Positions 33,990-43,633 of a stretch of 64,000 nt of DNA are shown here, piece after piece (the stretch's first letter is position 1; every line of letters starts with the position of its first letter). The DNA comes from Brienomyrus brachyistius (taxonomy: Eukaryota; Chordata; Actinopteri; Osteoglossiformes; Mormyridae), in NCBI RefSeq assembly GCF_023856365.1, contig NW_026042682.1, positions 58,084 through 122,083 on the forward strand, written 5' to 3'. Under the pieces are notes generated by a model. The model was not told where the DNA came from. It worked only from the letters and a program-made list of their open reading frames with translations, and ran no database searches. The position numbers were made by a program, and so were the translations under genes.

Positions 33990-34590
33990 GAGGCTGATGA
34001 GCTGATGGGTGATGGCACTCAGGGAGGCGCGGTGTTTGCAGCGGTTGTTGGAGTGGAGCCCCTCTGATTCCCTCTCCTGGTGAAGCTTGGGCTTGGTTGC
34101 AGTTCTCTGTCCAGCTGGGTCTTCACTGATAGGCTTCAGGAGGGCTTCTTGTGGGCTTCTCTTCTCTTGGGCTGATGTTCTCTGCCTCTCTTCGTGCTGA
34201 TGGTCTTTTGTTTTCTCCTCCCTTCTGTTTCTCCTCTCCTGGCTTTGTTCTGAGGTGCCAGGTTTTATAGTGTAAAGTTCGTGAATAGGAGTGACCAGGA
34301 ATTCGACTCCTGGACCAATGGCTGACCATCCATTTGGCGGGCTTTCGGAAGGGGGTCTGTATCAGTCCTTTTGAGATTTATGACCAGAGTGATTTCCCTT
34401 GTATTGATGATTTTCGTTAGGCTGGTGTAACTTTTGATATATTCACTTTCGTGGTAACCACTGACCAGATTTGGAAACTGGAGTGATTTTCCATCGGTTT
34501 GATACCAAACATGCCATAGCAGCCTAGCGGTTCACACCTCATACCATCTGTAATGATTAATTAATGATTACTTATATTATGTCGTTATGT
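33990..34590. other. Unassigned
   Basis: GC-richer than its flanks, with no convincing exon or repeat family. Confidence 0.3.
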
Positions 34591-34599
34591 TATATTACT

Positions 34600-34725
34600 C
34601 ACACCTTATTTTATGCCTCACAATCTATATAATTGTAAATATACTGTGTAGCTGCTGGCGCGTTCCAAACTAAATCTCATTGTACTTACAATGTCAATAA
34701 AAACATCCATCCATCCATCTAGGCA
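34600..34725 (+). mobile_element. LINE 3' tail
   Basis: CGTTCCAAACTAAATCTC, ATTGTACTTACAATGTC and AATAAAAACATCCATCC form the 3' UTR and tail typical of fish LINEs. No coding remains. Confidence 0.5.
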
Positions 34726-34847
34726 GGCCAGTGTCGCCTCCATCCTTCCTGAAGTCAGTGATTCCTTTGTCTTTGTGCTGTTTGGTGCCAAATTGTTTGC
34801 TGAACTCCAACCTATCAGTTTCTGGACCTCATCTCTGTAAGCTGACT

Positions 34848-35415
34848 CATAAGAACCAAAGAGATTTACAAATGAGAGGAGGCCATTCGGCCCATCAAGC
34901 TCCTTTGAGGAGAACTTAGCTAATAGCTCAAAAATCTTATCTAGCTCTGATTTAAAAGAACCCAGGGTTTTAGCTTGTGTTACAATAACAGGAAGACTAT
35001 TCCATACTCTAACTACACGCTGTGTACAGAAATGCTTCATCAAATTCGTTTTAAAATGTTCTCCAGCTAATTTCCACTTATGGCCACGAGTTCTGGTATT
35101 TAAACTAACATTGAAATAGCCATTTGGCTGAACAGCATCCAGACCTGTTAGAATCTTAAACACCTGGATTATGTCCCCCCTTAGTCTCCTTTGCTCGAGG
35201 CTAAACAGATTCAGCTCAGCTAACCTCTCCTCATTAGACATTCCTCTAAGACCAGGAATCATTCTCGTTGCCCTACGTTGCACCTTTTCCAAGGCAGCAA
35301 TGTCCTTCTTAAGGTATGGTAACCAAACCCGCACACAATATTCTAGGTGGGGTCTTACCAAGGAATTATATTATCGTAGCATCACTTGCCTTGTCTTAAA
35401 CTCCACACACCTAGA
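34848..35415 (-). mobile_element. CR1-like LINE 3' end
   Basis: The minus frame is long and intact: RPHLEYCVRVWLPYLKKDI, EKVQRRATRMIPGLRGM, LNLFSLEQRRLRGDIIQV, TRTRGHKWKLAGEHF and VRVWNSLPVIV. It ends at the GAGGCCATTCGGCCCATC 3' region. Same family as 21788-22785, opposite orientation. Confidence 0.82.
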
Positions 35416-35429
35416 GATGCAATGTGCCT

Positions 35430-35790
35430 TCTCGCGTGGTGTTCCTGCAGAGGGAGTCTGTGAGTGCTGGAGATTGGGGGAGGGGGCAGTGTGGCTATGT
35501 CTGCTCTGTGTTCCTCCAGACGAGCAAAGAAGCTGTTTAGCTCCTTTGCTAAAAGGGCGTTGCTGTTAACAGTGACGGTGTTGTTGCCTTTGAAGTTTGT
35601 AATGTGTTGTATTCCCTGCCACACCCACTGTGGGTTGTTGTATGTGAAGTAGACCTCTATTTTCTGTTTCTCTGCCTGCCTGGCAACCTTGATGCCCCTA
35701 TTCAGGTTAGCTCTGGCTGCACTCTGTGTTCTTGACTGTGCTGTCTTGTCCTGTAGTATTGTATTGTTGCTCTTGTGTTTATCTTGCACT
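35430..35790 (-). mobile_element. LINE fragment between endonuclease and RT
   Basis: The minus strand encodes ARANLNRGIKVARQAEKQKI, then NNPQWVWQGIQHITNFKG and LLAKELNSFFARLEEH, the linker of jockey/L2-type LINEs. It is a different element from the adjacent CR1. Confidence 0.65.
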
Positions 35791-35799
35791 TTCTCCCTC

Positions 35800-35975
35800 T
35801 GTTTGTGCTCCTTTCACTCTGTATAGTTCTATCTTGCCCGCACTTGTGTCATCTTGTGTTGTTTCTGTTTTTCTTCTTTGTGTTGCACCGTGGTCCAGGA
35901 GGAACAATGTTTCCTTTCACTGTGTACTGTGTATATTGCTGAAATAACAATAAACCCACTTGACCACCTGCCTCA
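35800..35975 (+). mobile_element. LINE 3' UTR
   Basis: CACTGTGTACTGTGTATATTG, CTGAAATAACAATAAACCC and ACTTGACC: a LINE 3' end in the orientation opposite to the fragment on its left. The same kind of tail closes the LINE at 18655. Confidence 0.5.
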
Positions 35976-36113
35976 ATTCATCCTGAAGAGTTTTCCAATG
36001 TTGTTCAAAGGTCTGTTTGTTTCGAGTGAAGGACACGCCCCTGGACGTGCTGGATAAGGGGACCACAGATCAGTGTCCTCAGTCCTGCTTCTCCCTTCAA
36101 AGCTGAGAGGAAG

Positions 36114-36292
36114 ATGACCCGCCTGCTGCTTCTGGTTTTGGCTTATGGAGCTCTGCTTATCTCCACAGAGGCCCAGCAAGATTACCACAGTCTCCCTGCA
36201 CTCACAAGACGGCCATTAAACTCGCAGTCGAAAATGCTCATCAAGGAACCCGTCAGCACATGAATTTCTATAACATCCAGGGCCGTCCGAAG
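36114..36292 (+). pseudogene. Chemerin-like exon 1
   Basis: ATG at 36114 sits in AGGAAGATGA. The exon ends at CCGAAG/GTAACT. It is 179 bases long, but a phase-0 end needs a multiple of three, so one base is missing or two are extra between GCA and CACAAGACG. Confidence 0.65.
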
Positions 36293-36594
36293 GTAACTGC
36301 TGAGAAAGTGTTTACAAAAGTGTGAAACTTTCATCATCTGCAAGCTGAACTAATGAGTATCACATTGATTTTGATGTTTTAATTTCAATGCATATGATGC
36401 TTAATGTCTCTTCACAATGAAAGTGATGGTTGTATATCTCAGCCCTGGTCAATTTTACCTTCTCACAGTTTCTCTCTGAATCTGCTGCAGTCAAGTCTGT
36501 GACAGTTTGCCATTTTTTGGGTGATTATTGTTTGTTATATTGCCTTTAAAACAGTTGTAGGCAATTTTGTATATAACGTGTTTATGTGATTTAG

Positions 36595-36699
36595 ATCAGC
36601 AGTGAATACATTGACATTGAGATTCTCTTGAGAGCAACAAAATGTCCAAAGTCAACTGCAACAGACCATCGGGCTGACTGTATTTTCATGGACAAGAGG
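36595..36699 (+). CDS. Chemerin-like exon 2
   Basis: Acceptor TGATTTAG at 36594 and donor AGG/GTAAGT. It has 35 codons, phase 0: ISSEYIDIEILLRATKC then PKSTATDHRADCIFMDKR. It carries cysteines 1 and 2. Confidence 0.65.
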
Positions 36700-36999
36700 G
36701 TAAGTAAAGAGTCACTGTGACTGTGAGCATTGGACATATCAGTTAGCAAATTAATTTAGGTTCATGTTAACTTCTTTGATGCCCTGCGGGGGAAAGTTAG
36801 CCAACAATAAAGTAACAAATACATAGGTGGCCTCAAAGAGCCAGTTCCTTCACCTTATTCTCAAATTTTAGTAGGTTTACAGGCTTAAAGGCTGGATTAC
36901 CAGGCAGAAGCAAATGCTAATCATCTGAGGGGTGACCTGTAGATTATGCTTCGAGCTATGAACCCTAGCTGGCCTTATTTAAAGACCTGTGTGCTGTAC

Positions 37000-37135
37000 T
37001 ACAAAGCGGGTTTTACATACCCAGAGTTAACTCAATCGAGCCAGGTTAACTAAAACTCATTGTTGAAATCAGCCTTAAATGGCAGTGTGGTGTTTTGTGG
37101 TGAAAGGGCAGGACTTAACTCTTGTTTTAATTAGA
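37000..37135. repeat. Dispersed element in chemerin-like intron
   Basis: TGTACTACAAAGCGGGTTTT, ACCCAGAGTTAACTC and CGAGCCAGGTTAAC are phrases of a common fish nonautonomous DNA element. A related GAAGCGGGGTTACTGG lies at about 7056. Confidence 0.4.
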
Positions 37136-37506
37136 AAGCCAGTAATTAAACCTGGTCAGAGCAGGGTAGATGTGCAGTGTGAATTACCCTTTAAATTTAC
37201 CTCTTTAAATAGTGAACTACAGGACCACTTAGCTTGATCGGAGGACAGTATTTTAATACAGAGCAGTGTTCAGTTAAACGGGATTTGTTGTTCATACTTT
37301 TAGATGAACTTGCTTTGTATAATATAGCCTTATGGTGACCCTGCTTTGGAAGCTCTTTCCTCTAAAATTGTTCTGTGTCATTAAACCCTGCACTCCAGCA
37401 GCTCTGCCTTAAATCATTAGATATATCTTTACTACACCTTCTCTCACTGTATTTATTGCCCATCACTCTTTAAATACTGTTTTTGTGTGTCTGTGTGTTT
37501 TTGCAG

Positions 37507-37599
37507 CCATTCATTAACTGTAGAGTTTGCAGCAGACGGTCTGGTAATGATCTTACACATCCATCAAATGACTGTGTACCAAACAAGAAAGTGGATGAA
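37507..37599 (+). CDS. Chemerin-like exon 3
   Basis: Acceptor TTTTTGCAG at 37506 and donor GAA/GTAAGT. It has 31 codons, phase 0: PFINCRVCSRRSGNDL then THPSNDCVPNKKVDE. It carries the C-x2-C pair and cysteine 5. Confidence 0.65.
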
Positions 37600-38184
37600 G
37601 TAAGTGTAGAGAGTCTTAGCATTATGGAAATGTAACAGGTGTGTGAATTGTGTCTAAACATGTGGTTAAACTTTGATTGTGTTTGTACATGCAAAAATTT
37701 GATCAGAGTACTGTTTATTAATGACAATGTTACTTTTAATCTGAACAACAGTGGCAGCACCAAGGAAAAGCTTGGGGGGGGGGGCTCTAGCTCCTCCTCC
37801 AATGACCATAGTACCCCCACAGCACCCCCAAAATATTGGTTTCATTTTTTCTTTAACTATCTGTAAAATCTGTATATTGTGTAAGACATTTTTGCGGTTT
37901 TTACAGCATACTTGTAGTGTATTTTTTCTTCAAAGTACACATAGAGGCTCTGTGAGCTAGACGTTAGAATTTCATATTTTATCCTATTTTATCCATGCTG
38001 TAGCTTATCGTGCTGTGTGCTTCTATACACCATCTACATAAGCTGAAAAGCTAAAGCACCCGGTCTAAATAATCTCACTCCCCTATAGCACCTGTAGCAT
38101 TAAGTCACTGGCGCTGCCACTGCTGAATAAACGACTCCAATCTGACTAAACCGCTTAACTTTTCCTCCCCATGTTACATTTCAG

Positions 38185-38301
38185 GACAAACGACGTAATA
38201 TGTGTCCTTCTGATAAACCTCTTCTCAGACCTAAAACTGCCTTGGCTTCCAAGGACACTAAAGAAGCTGAAGGAGACCGTCTGACTGTTTCTGATGGCTG
38301 A
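38185..38301 (+). CDS. Chemerin-like exon 4 with stop
   Basis: Acceptor TTACATTTCAG at 38184. It encodes DKRRNMCPSDKPLLRPKTA and a charged end before TGA at 38299-38301. It carries cysteine 6. A dispersed repeat begins about 100 bases downstream. Confidence 0.62.
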   Translation, partial: DKRRNMCPSDKPLLRPKTALASKDTKEAEGDRLTVSDG

Positions 38302-38394
38302 TGGTCCTGCAATGTGGACCAGAGGAGGAAACTGGGAGGGAAAATGCTTTGCTTTATATCATGCCCACCCAAAGCCCCCAGTGAGTAAGCCATA

Positions 38395-38490
38395 GGCGCC
38401 GATAGGATGGAAAAACTCCCAAGAAGGAAGAAACCTTGGGAGGGACCAAACTCAAAGGGGGAGCCCATCCTCCTGGGGCCGGCAAAGTGT
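38395..38490. repeat. Dispersed repeat, second copy of the 28290-28505 family
   Basis: AGGAAGAAACCTTGGGAGGG and AAAGGGGGAGCCCATCCTCC. It lies just downstream of the chemerin-like gene. Confidence 0.5.
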
Positions 38491-38559
38491 AGGTGCAGGA
38501 TCACAAAAAAACTTGACGAGAGAAACGAGAGAATTCGACTGTCCCTCACAAAAACTGTA

Positions 38560-39450
38560 AAGTTTTAGTGGCTAAATTGCTTTTTCTATGCCTTTTCAAA
38601 CAGGAGGAGATTTGTTTGGCTATACGTAGAAATTTTCTATACAATTTAGACAGCACAGAATCATTAACCTACTTTAATGCATTTATTAATACAACCACAT
38701 ATTTCACACATTTTGACATCAGTCATGCAGTGAAGATACAGTCTCTTTATTTCTTGACGCCAACCCTCCCCATTAATCCGGGCTTGGGACCGACACCTAG
38801 TTGAGCTGGCTTTCTCCCTTAAGTGGCTGGGTTAGGCTAAACTATGCACATATTTATGAAGACTACTATAAATTTATAAAGACCTCCCTAAATATGTAGT
38901 CTAACAAAACGCAGTTTAAAGAAGGTAGCCTACCTGGTAAACAAAGAAATTAAAAGGCCCACAGCATATAATCGGGCTATATCCAAGCAGTTTTTAAGAA
39001 CGTAACCTACATGGCGAAATTGAATTACTTTCTGGACCAACAAACGCAACCAGACATGAACATTATGCACCTTCCTAGTCTTGATGTATGTCGTCATACA
39101 GATGAGGACGTTAAGGCAGCCTTTAGGTCCGACCCATCATGCACTGCAGTTTTTTGCAAATTCCTCAGATGGAAAACCATTAAATACCTCTTCTATTACC
39201 TTATATTACCTTATATTCATGTAATAAATATACAAATATCAATTAGTTGGAAATCAGCCAGACAGACGTAATTACTACAAATGGTTTCCACTGTATTTGT
39301 GACTCTGAGTGCCGCAGGCTTGGATGCAGTGCCGCACCATTTTGTAAGGCATGCACTGGCCAATCATGTAGCACTTCTCTCATAAATATTAATGAGACAT
39401 CACCTACCACCCTGCAAAAAAGAAATTTGCCGCTCGTCCCCCTGCACATG
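38560..39450. other. Unassigned
   Basis: The CCCATTAATCCGGGCTTGG region near 38770 looks like a worn repeat. The frame at 39011-39271 has no motif. Confidence 0.3.
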
Positions 39451-39457
39451 AACCAAC

Positions 39458-39583
39458 ATGGCTGTCTCAACCAGCGGAGCTCCGGAGCCTCTGGAGAAAC
39501 ACGCGGCAAAAAAGGCTCGCATACGGTCTTCCAGAGTTTGGGAATACTTCAGTCATGACACCTTTTCTGCGCCTCTACTGTAG
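39458..39583 (+). CDS. BED zinc-finger start of an hAT/ZBED-type transposase
   Basis: ATG begins MAVSTSGAPEPLEKHAAKKA, then RIRSSRVWEYFSHDT and a stop at 39581-39583. RSSRVWxYFS is the first strand of the BED finger used by hAT transposases and ZBED proteins. The finger's Cys and His do not follow, so only the start survives or the rest was on another exon. Confidence 0.5.
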   Translation: MAVSTSGAPEPLEKHAAKKARIRSSRVWEYFSHDTFSAPLL

Positions 39584-39599
39584 CTGGCGTTAATGACGC

Positions 39600-40185
39600 T
39601 GTTTCAGCCATTTTATATTTTCTGTTTACTTATTCTGTCATGTAAGACTGAGACAAATTATCGTTTACGACTATTCTTACACACTGTAGCCTGACTTGCT
39701 GACTTAAGTAAGCTTAACTATAAGCTACCTTTGCTAGTGTTTGTGAATAACATGTTTCTCTAGTTATGAAATTATTCCATGTTTTAGCATCTGTTTCAAC
39801 ATTAAAGTCAAATTGGTATATTGAAATATGTAAAAACTATTGAACTATTAGCTTAAGTCTAACATAGAAAATCCTACTGAATCTCTTAAGATTTTCCTTT
39901 TTTGTTAATGCACTAATGTTTAAGAAGTGTCTTAAATTGAATTTCAGATTTGTGTGTGGGTGGGAGTGGGTGAATTGTATTAAATTCATACATTCATTCT
40001 TTTGGCTCAGACATTACTGACCTAAAACAAATTGAGGCATTGGGTAAGTGCTTAAATTAGCTACTAAATGGCAAAAAATATTCTAAATATCACATTTTCC
40101 ATTCTTCGGTATAATTTTAATGAATCACCTATGCTGCCAAACATTAACGCATAGATTGTCACAACACTCTATGTTTTAGTTCTTC
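39600..40185. other. Unassigned AT-rich stretch
   Basis: No gene or repeat recognised. Confidence 0.35.
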
Positions 40186-40188
40186 TTT

Positions 40189-40488
40189 ATGTGTATAGGA
40201 CGGTGTGATGGTTCTGGTGGTGGGTGTGGCCGACGCTGCTCGCGATGTTTGGCTATGCTGCAGTCCCAGGGACCAAGTTGGAACACATTTCCACCTTCAA
40301 GCTTAGGTGGAAAAACGGCACCGAGACCCAGCAGCAGGACAACTTCTTGTCCAGACAACCAGCCCTGCTTCATCATTGAAGTAAGCCCTGTGAACAGGAG
40401 CGAGATGTACTTCTGCAGTGGATGTTATAGCGGAAAGAACATCCCCATCCTCACGTCTGCCGGAGTGCCCCCTCAAGTGGGTGTGTGA
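40189..40488 (+). other. Open segment with an Ig-like closing phrase
   Basis: The frame is open for 99 codons. It contains IIEVSPVNRSEMYFCSGCYS, shaped like the end of an Ig V domain (xIxxVxxxxSxxYxC). Upstream in the same frame no first cysteine or Trp in Ig spacing is seen. GAA/GTAAGC at about 40380 could be a splice donor. Function unknown. Confidence 0.2.
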
Positions 40489-40530
40489 CTTAACTCGATG
40501 GATGAATTGGACAGAATGTACTGTTACTAG

Positions 40531-41130
40531 AGGTCGACCGATATGGGTTTTTCAAGTCAAGGGTCAGGCGATGGCCGATATATGCTGCTGATTTTTTTTG
40601 GCCGATAATTGGACGTTTTCCCCTCTATTTGCATGGTAAAATATCACACTAATAATAACAAACGATACACAAAATTTCTCAATTTAGCATTTATTGAATA
40701 CTCAACTTGGAAACAATAACACATTTATAAACAATAAAAATAGCAGCATCAGAATCTCTGTTAGTGCACAATATAGCAGCAAACTCCTCATGTTTGACGG
40801 AAGGAAATTTGTAAACAATACAAAAAGGAATAAGCATGTTATCTTTAGTTGTAATCCCACTTCCAGTCCCTGAGTCTTACTCACCACACTCATACTTCAC
40901 AGCAAACAGACAGCAGTTAATTAACCAGAAGAGAAAAATGCAAAAACACAACAGAACTTGTAAATAATAACAAACTAATAGACAATAAAAATAGCAGCAT
41001 CAGAATCTCTATTAGTGCCAAATATAGCAGCAAACTCCTCATGTCTGACGGAAGGAAAATTTGTAAATACACAAAGGAATGAGCACATCTTCAGTTTTAA
41101 TCCCATTTCCAGTCCCTGAGTCTTCCTCAT
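40531..41130. repeat. TAGAGGTCGACCGATA-type element with internal direct repeat
   Basis: It starts TAGAGGTCGACCGATATGGG, a widespread vertebrate repeat start. Two internal copies about 252 bases apart (40732-40885 and 40985-41128) share AATAAAAATAGCAGCATCAG and GCAAACTCCTCATG plus CTTCCAGTCCCTGAGTCTT-like ends. Confidence 0.6.
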
Positions 41131-41137
41131 CCCACAA

Positions 41138-41184
41138 GCAGGCAAGGCATGTCACCCCGGTTGTGTGACACTTATTTTATATAA
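41138..41184 (+). repeat. Single partial unit of the 44.4-48.2 kb satellite
   Basis: GCAGGCAAGGCATGTCACCC, then GGTTGTGTGACA and TTATTTTATATAA match the constant core of the array 3.2 kb downstream almost base for base. Confidence 0.7.
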
Positions 41185-41192
41185 TAAAATAA

Positions 41193-42275
41193 GTGCCCCC
41201 TGCGGCCCCAGAGCCCGAGCAGCCGTCTCCGCTGCCTGCAGCTACCGCGCCCACGTCCGAGGCGCTTTCCCTGCCTGCAGCTCCCGGGCAGGCGCCCCCT
41301 CTGCAGCCTGCAGCTCCAGTCCCTGGCCCCACTCCAGTCCCTTCTCCCCCTGTGACTCTGGTACCCTCACCCCGACGAGCCCGACCCCGGCCGCAGGTCC
41401 TTATGTCTGTGTCCCATAAGGGGAGAGGACACAGACGCACGGCTGGGGTCCCACCCGCCCAGCCCCCTGGCTCGCCCTCCCTCGCCGGCGCTAGGGCTTG
41501 GTCGGCACCTGCGGGTCCTGGCCCTCCGGGTCGGCTGTCGTCTGCGGGTCCCCCTCCGCGGCCTCGTCGCCCTGCCTCGGTCCCTCCTCCGGCGTCTTAT
41601 CGGTTGCCTGCGGGCCCCCCGACGGCGGCTCCTCATTCGCCTGCTGGTCCTCCCGCTCTGGCGTGTCGGAGGACGTCGCCGTCTGCTGCGGCTCCCCCTC
41701 TCTCCTTGCCCTCGCCAGGGTCCCTTCCAGCTCCTTCGTCCCCTTCCCTGGTCTCCCCTCCGACTCCCTCCTTCGTCCCTGCGTCTGTCCCTCACCCCGT
41801 CTCCTCGGCCCCTCCGGCTCCGGCCTCCCGGCCGCCTGCAGCCCTTCCGGCTGCCTCCCGTCGCCCGCTGGGTCTCCCTCGGGCTCCTCTTGGTTCCCCC
41901 TCCTTCTCTCCCTGGCCTCCCGTCTTTGTCCCTCCTGCCTCTGCTCCCCCTCGCTTTGTTCCTCCTGTCTCTGTCCCTCCTCTCTTTGTCCCTCGTCCCT
42001 CTGGCTTCTGCTCCTCTTTCCCCGATGTTCCCTTCGTTCACTCCCGGTCCTTTTGTCCTGCCTGTTCCCTCCGTGTCCCCCTTTCTGATCTGTTTCTCTG
42101 CCTTTCCTGTCTTATGTCAAGTCTTGTCCTGGCTCCTTCCCCTGTGCCAGTTCTGTCTGTCCGTTCTGTTCCCTGTCCCTCATTAATGAGGTTTTATATA
42201 GATATACATATATGCCCGGCTTGTCCGCTCCTCGTGTGTGCCACGCCCCCTGATTACCCACGTGTGCTTCCCTGA
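41193..42275 (+). mobile_element. Gypsy-like retrotransposon, proline-rich 3' coding region
   Basis: A 360-codon open frame without ATG is rich in Pro, Ser and Ala (APEPEQPSPLPAAT at the start). It ends CATPPDYPRVLP and TGA inside LTR family 1. The identical ending at 20972 shows it is the tail of the element's polyprotein. The antisense Arg-rich frame is a by-product of GC richness. Confidence 0.62.
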
Positions 42276-42440
42276 TCGTCTCCTGCTTTGCCCGATTACT
42301 TTGATTAGTCATGACCTATTTTAAGTCCTGGTCTTACCTGTTTGCCCTGTCCGTCATTGTAGTTTGTCAATGCCTGCGTTCCGTCCTGCTCTACCCGCTC
42401 CGTTTCCCCGATTAAAGACCCGTTTTCACAAACACAAAAA
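42205..42440 (+). mobile_element. LTR family 1, truncated
   Basis: GCCCGGCTTGTCCGCTCCTC, then GTGTGCCACGCCCCCTGATT and TTCCCCGATTAAAGACCC. The right end is lost where a Tc1-like element begins. Confidence 0.6.
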
Positions 42441-42464
42441 AAACTATATGTATACATATACATA

Positions 42465-43633
42465 CACTGAACAAAAATATAAACGCAACACTTTTGTTTT
42501 TGCTCCCATTTTTCATGAGATGGACTTAAAGATCTACAATTCATTCCAGATACACAATATTACCATTTCTCTCAAACATTTCTCACAAATCAGTCTAAAT
42601 GTGTGATAGTGAGCACTTCTGCTTTGCTGAGATAATCCATCCCACCTCACAGGTGTGCCACATCAAGATGCTGATCTGACATCATGGGTAGTGCACAGGT
42701 GTACCTTATACTGCCCACAATAAAAGGCCACCCTGGAATGTGCAGTTTTGTCTCACAGCAAAATGCCACAGATGCCACAAGCATTGAGGGAGCGTGCAAT
42801 TGGCATGCTGACAGCAGGAATGTCAACCAGATCTGTTGCTCGTGCATTGAATGTTCATTTCTCAACCATAAGCCGTCTCCAAAGGCGTTTCAGAGAATAT
42901 GGCAGTACATCCAACCGGCCTCACAACCGCAGACCACGTGTAACCACACCAGCCCAGGACCTCCACATCCAGCAGGTTCACCTCCAAGATCGTCTGAGAC
43001 CAGCCACTCAGACAGATGATGCACGGCCCCATGTTGCAAGGATCTGTACACAGTTCTTGGAAGCTGAAAATGTCCCAGTTCTTGCATGGCCAGCATACTC
43101 ACCGGACATGTCACCCGTTGAGCATGTTTGGGATGTGCTTGACCGGCGTATACGACAGCGTGTACCAGTTCCCACTAATATCCAACAACTTCGCACAGCC
43201 ATTGAAGAGGAGTGGACCAACATTCCACAGGCCACAATTGACAATCTGATAAACTCTATGCGAAGAAGATGTGTTGCATTGTATGAGGCAAATGGTGGTC
43301 ACACCAGATACTGACCGGTTCTGAGTCCCCAGACCCCCAATAAAGCAAAAAACTGCACATTCCAGGGTGGCCTTTTATTGTGGGCAGTATAAGGTACACC
43401 TGTGCACTACCCATGATGTCAGATCAGCATCTTGATGTGGCACACCTGTGAGGTGGGATGGATTATCTCAGCAAAGCAGAAGTGCTCACTATCACACATT
43501 TAGACTGATTTGTGAGAAATGTTTGAGAGAAATGGTAATATTGTGTATCTGGAATGAATTGTAGGTCTTTAAGTCCATCTCATGAAAAATGGGAGCAGAA
43601 ACAAGAGTGTTGCGTTTATATTTTTGTTCAGTA
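42465..43633 (+). mobile_element. Tc1-like transposon, internally deleted, long TIRs
   Basis: Near-identical inverted arms of about 285 bp (42465-42750 and 43348-43633) start ACTGAACAAAAATATAAACG and enclose one transposase frame. TA target duplications flank it (42463-42464, 43634-43635). Length is about 1.17 kb. Confidence 0.88.
42763..43314 (+). pseudogene. Tc1-like transposase, catalytic core deleted
   Basis: The transposase cuts and pastes the element between its inverted repeats. The start is ATGCCACAGATGCC at 42763. The N-terminal paired-like helix-turn-helix is intact (ALRERAIGMLTAGMSTRS, then ISRLQRRFREYGST). After DRLRPATQT the protein jumps to DDARPHVARICTQF and WPAYSPDMSPVEHVWDVLD. 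About 150 residues holding the first two catalytic acids are absent without loss of frame. It can bind DNA in principle but not catalyse. At 184 residues it is about half the family length. Confidence 0.85.

Larger units (their letters stand above)
36114..38301 (+). pseudogene. Chemerin-like secreted cystatin-fold protein, frameshifted
   Basis: A four-exon secreted protein. The signal peptide is MTRLLLLVLAYGALLISTEA, then QQDYHSLPA. The frame must then change by one base (about 36201-36203) to reach HKTAIKLAVENAHQ. The mature part has six cysteines spaced C-x11-C-x10-C-x2-C-x14-C-x14-C. This closely tracks chemerin (RARRES2), whose spacing as I recall is 9, 10, 2, 15, 17. Later exons are phase 0 and intact. 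Chemerin is a chemoattractant activated by C-terminal cleavage; the usual aromatic C-terminus is absent here, where the protein ends KEAEGDRLTVSDG. Other cystatin-fold relatives such as cathelicidin-type proteins are possible. The shift may be a real lesion or an assembly error. Confidence 0.62.

Noticed and set aside
41367..42041. 224-codon Arg/Gly-rich frame on the minus strand
   Set aside because: It is antisense to the GC-rich proline-rich retroelement frame. Composition alone keeps it open.
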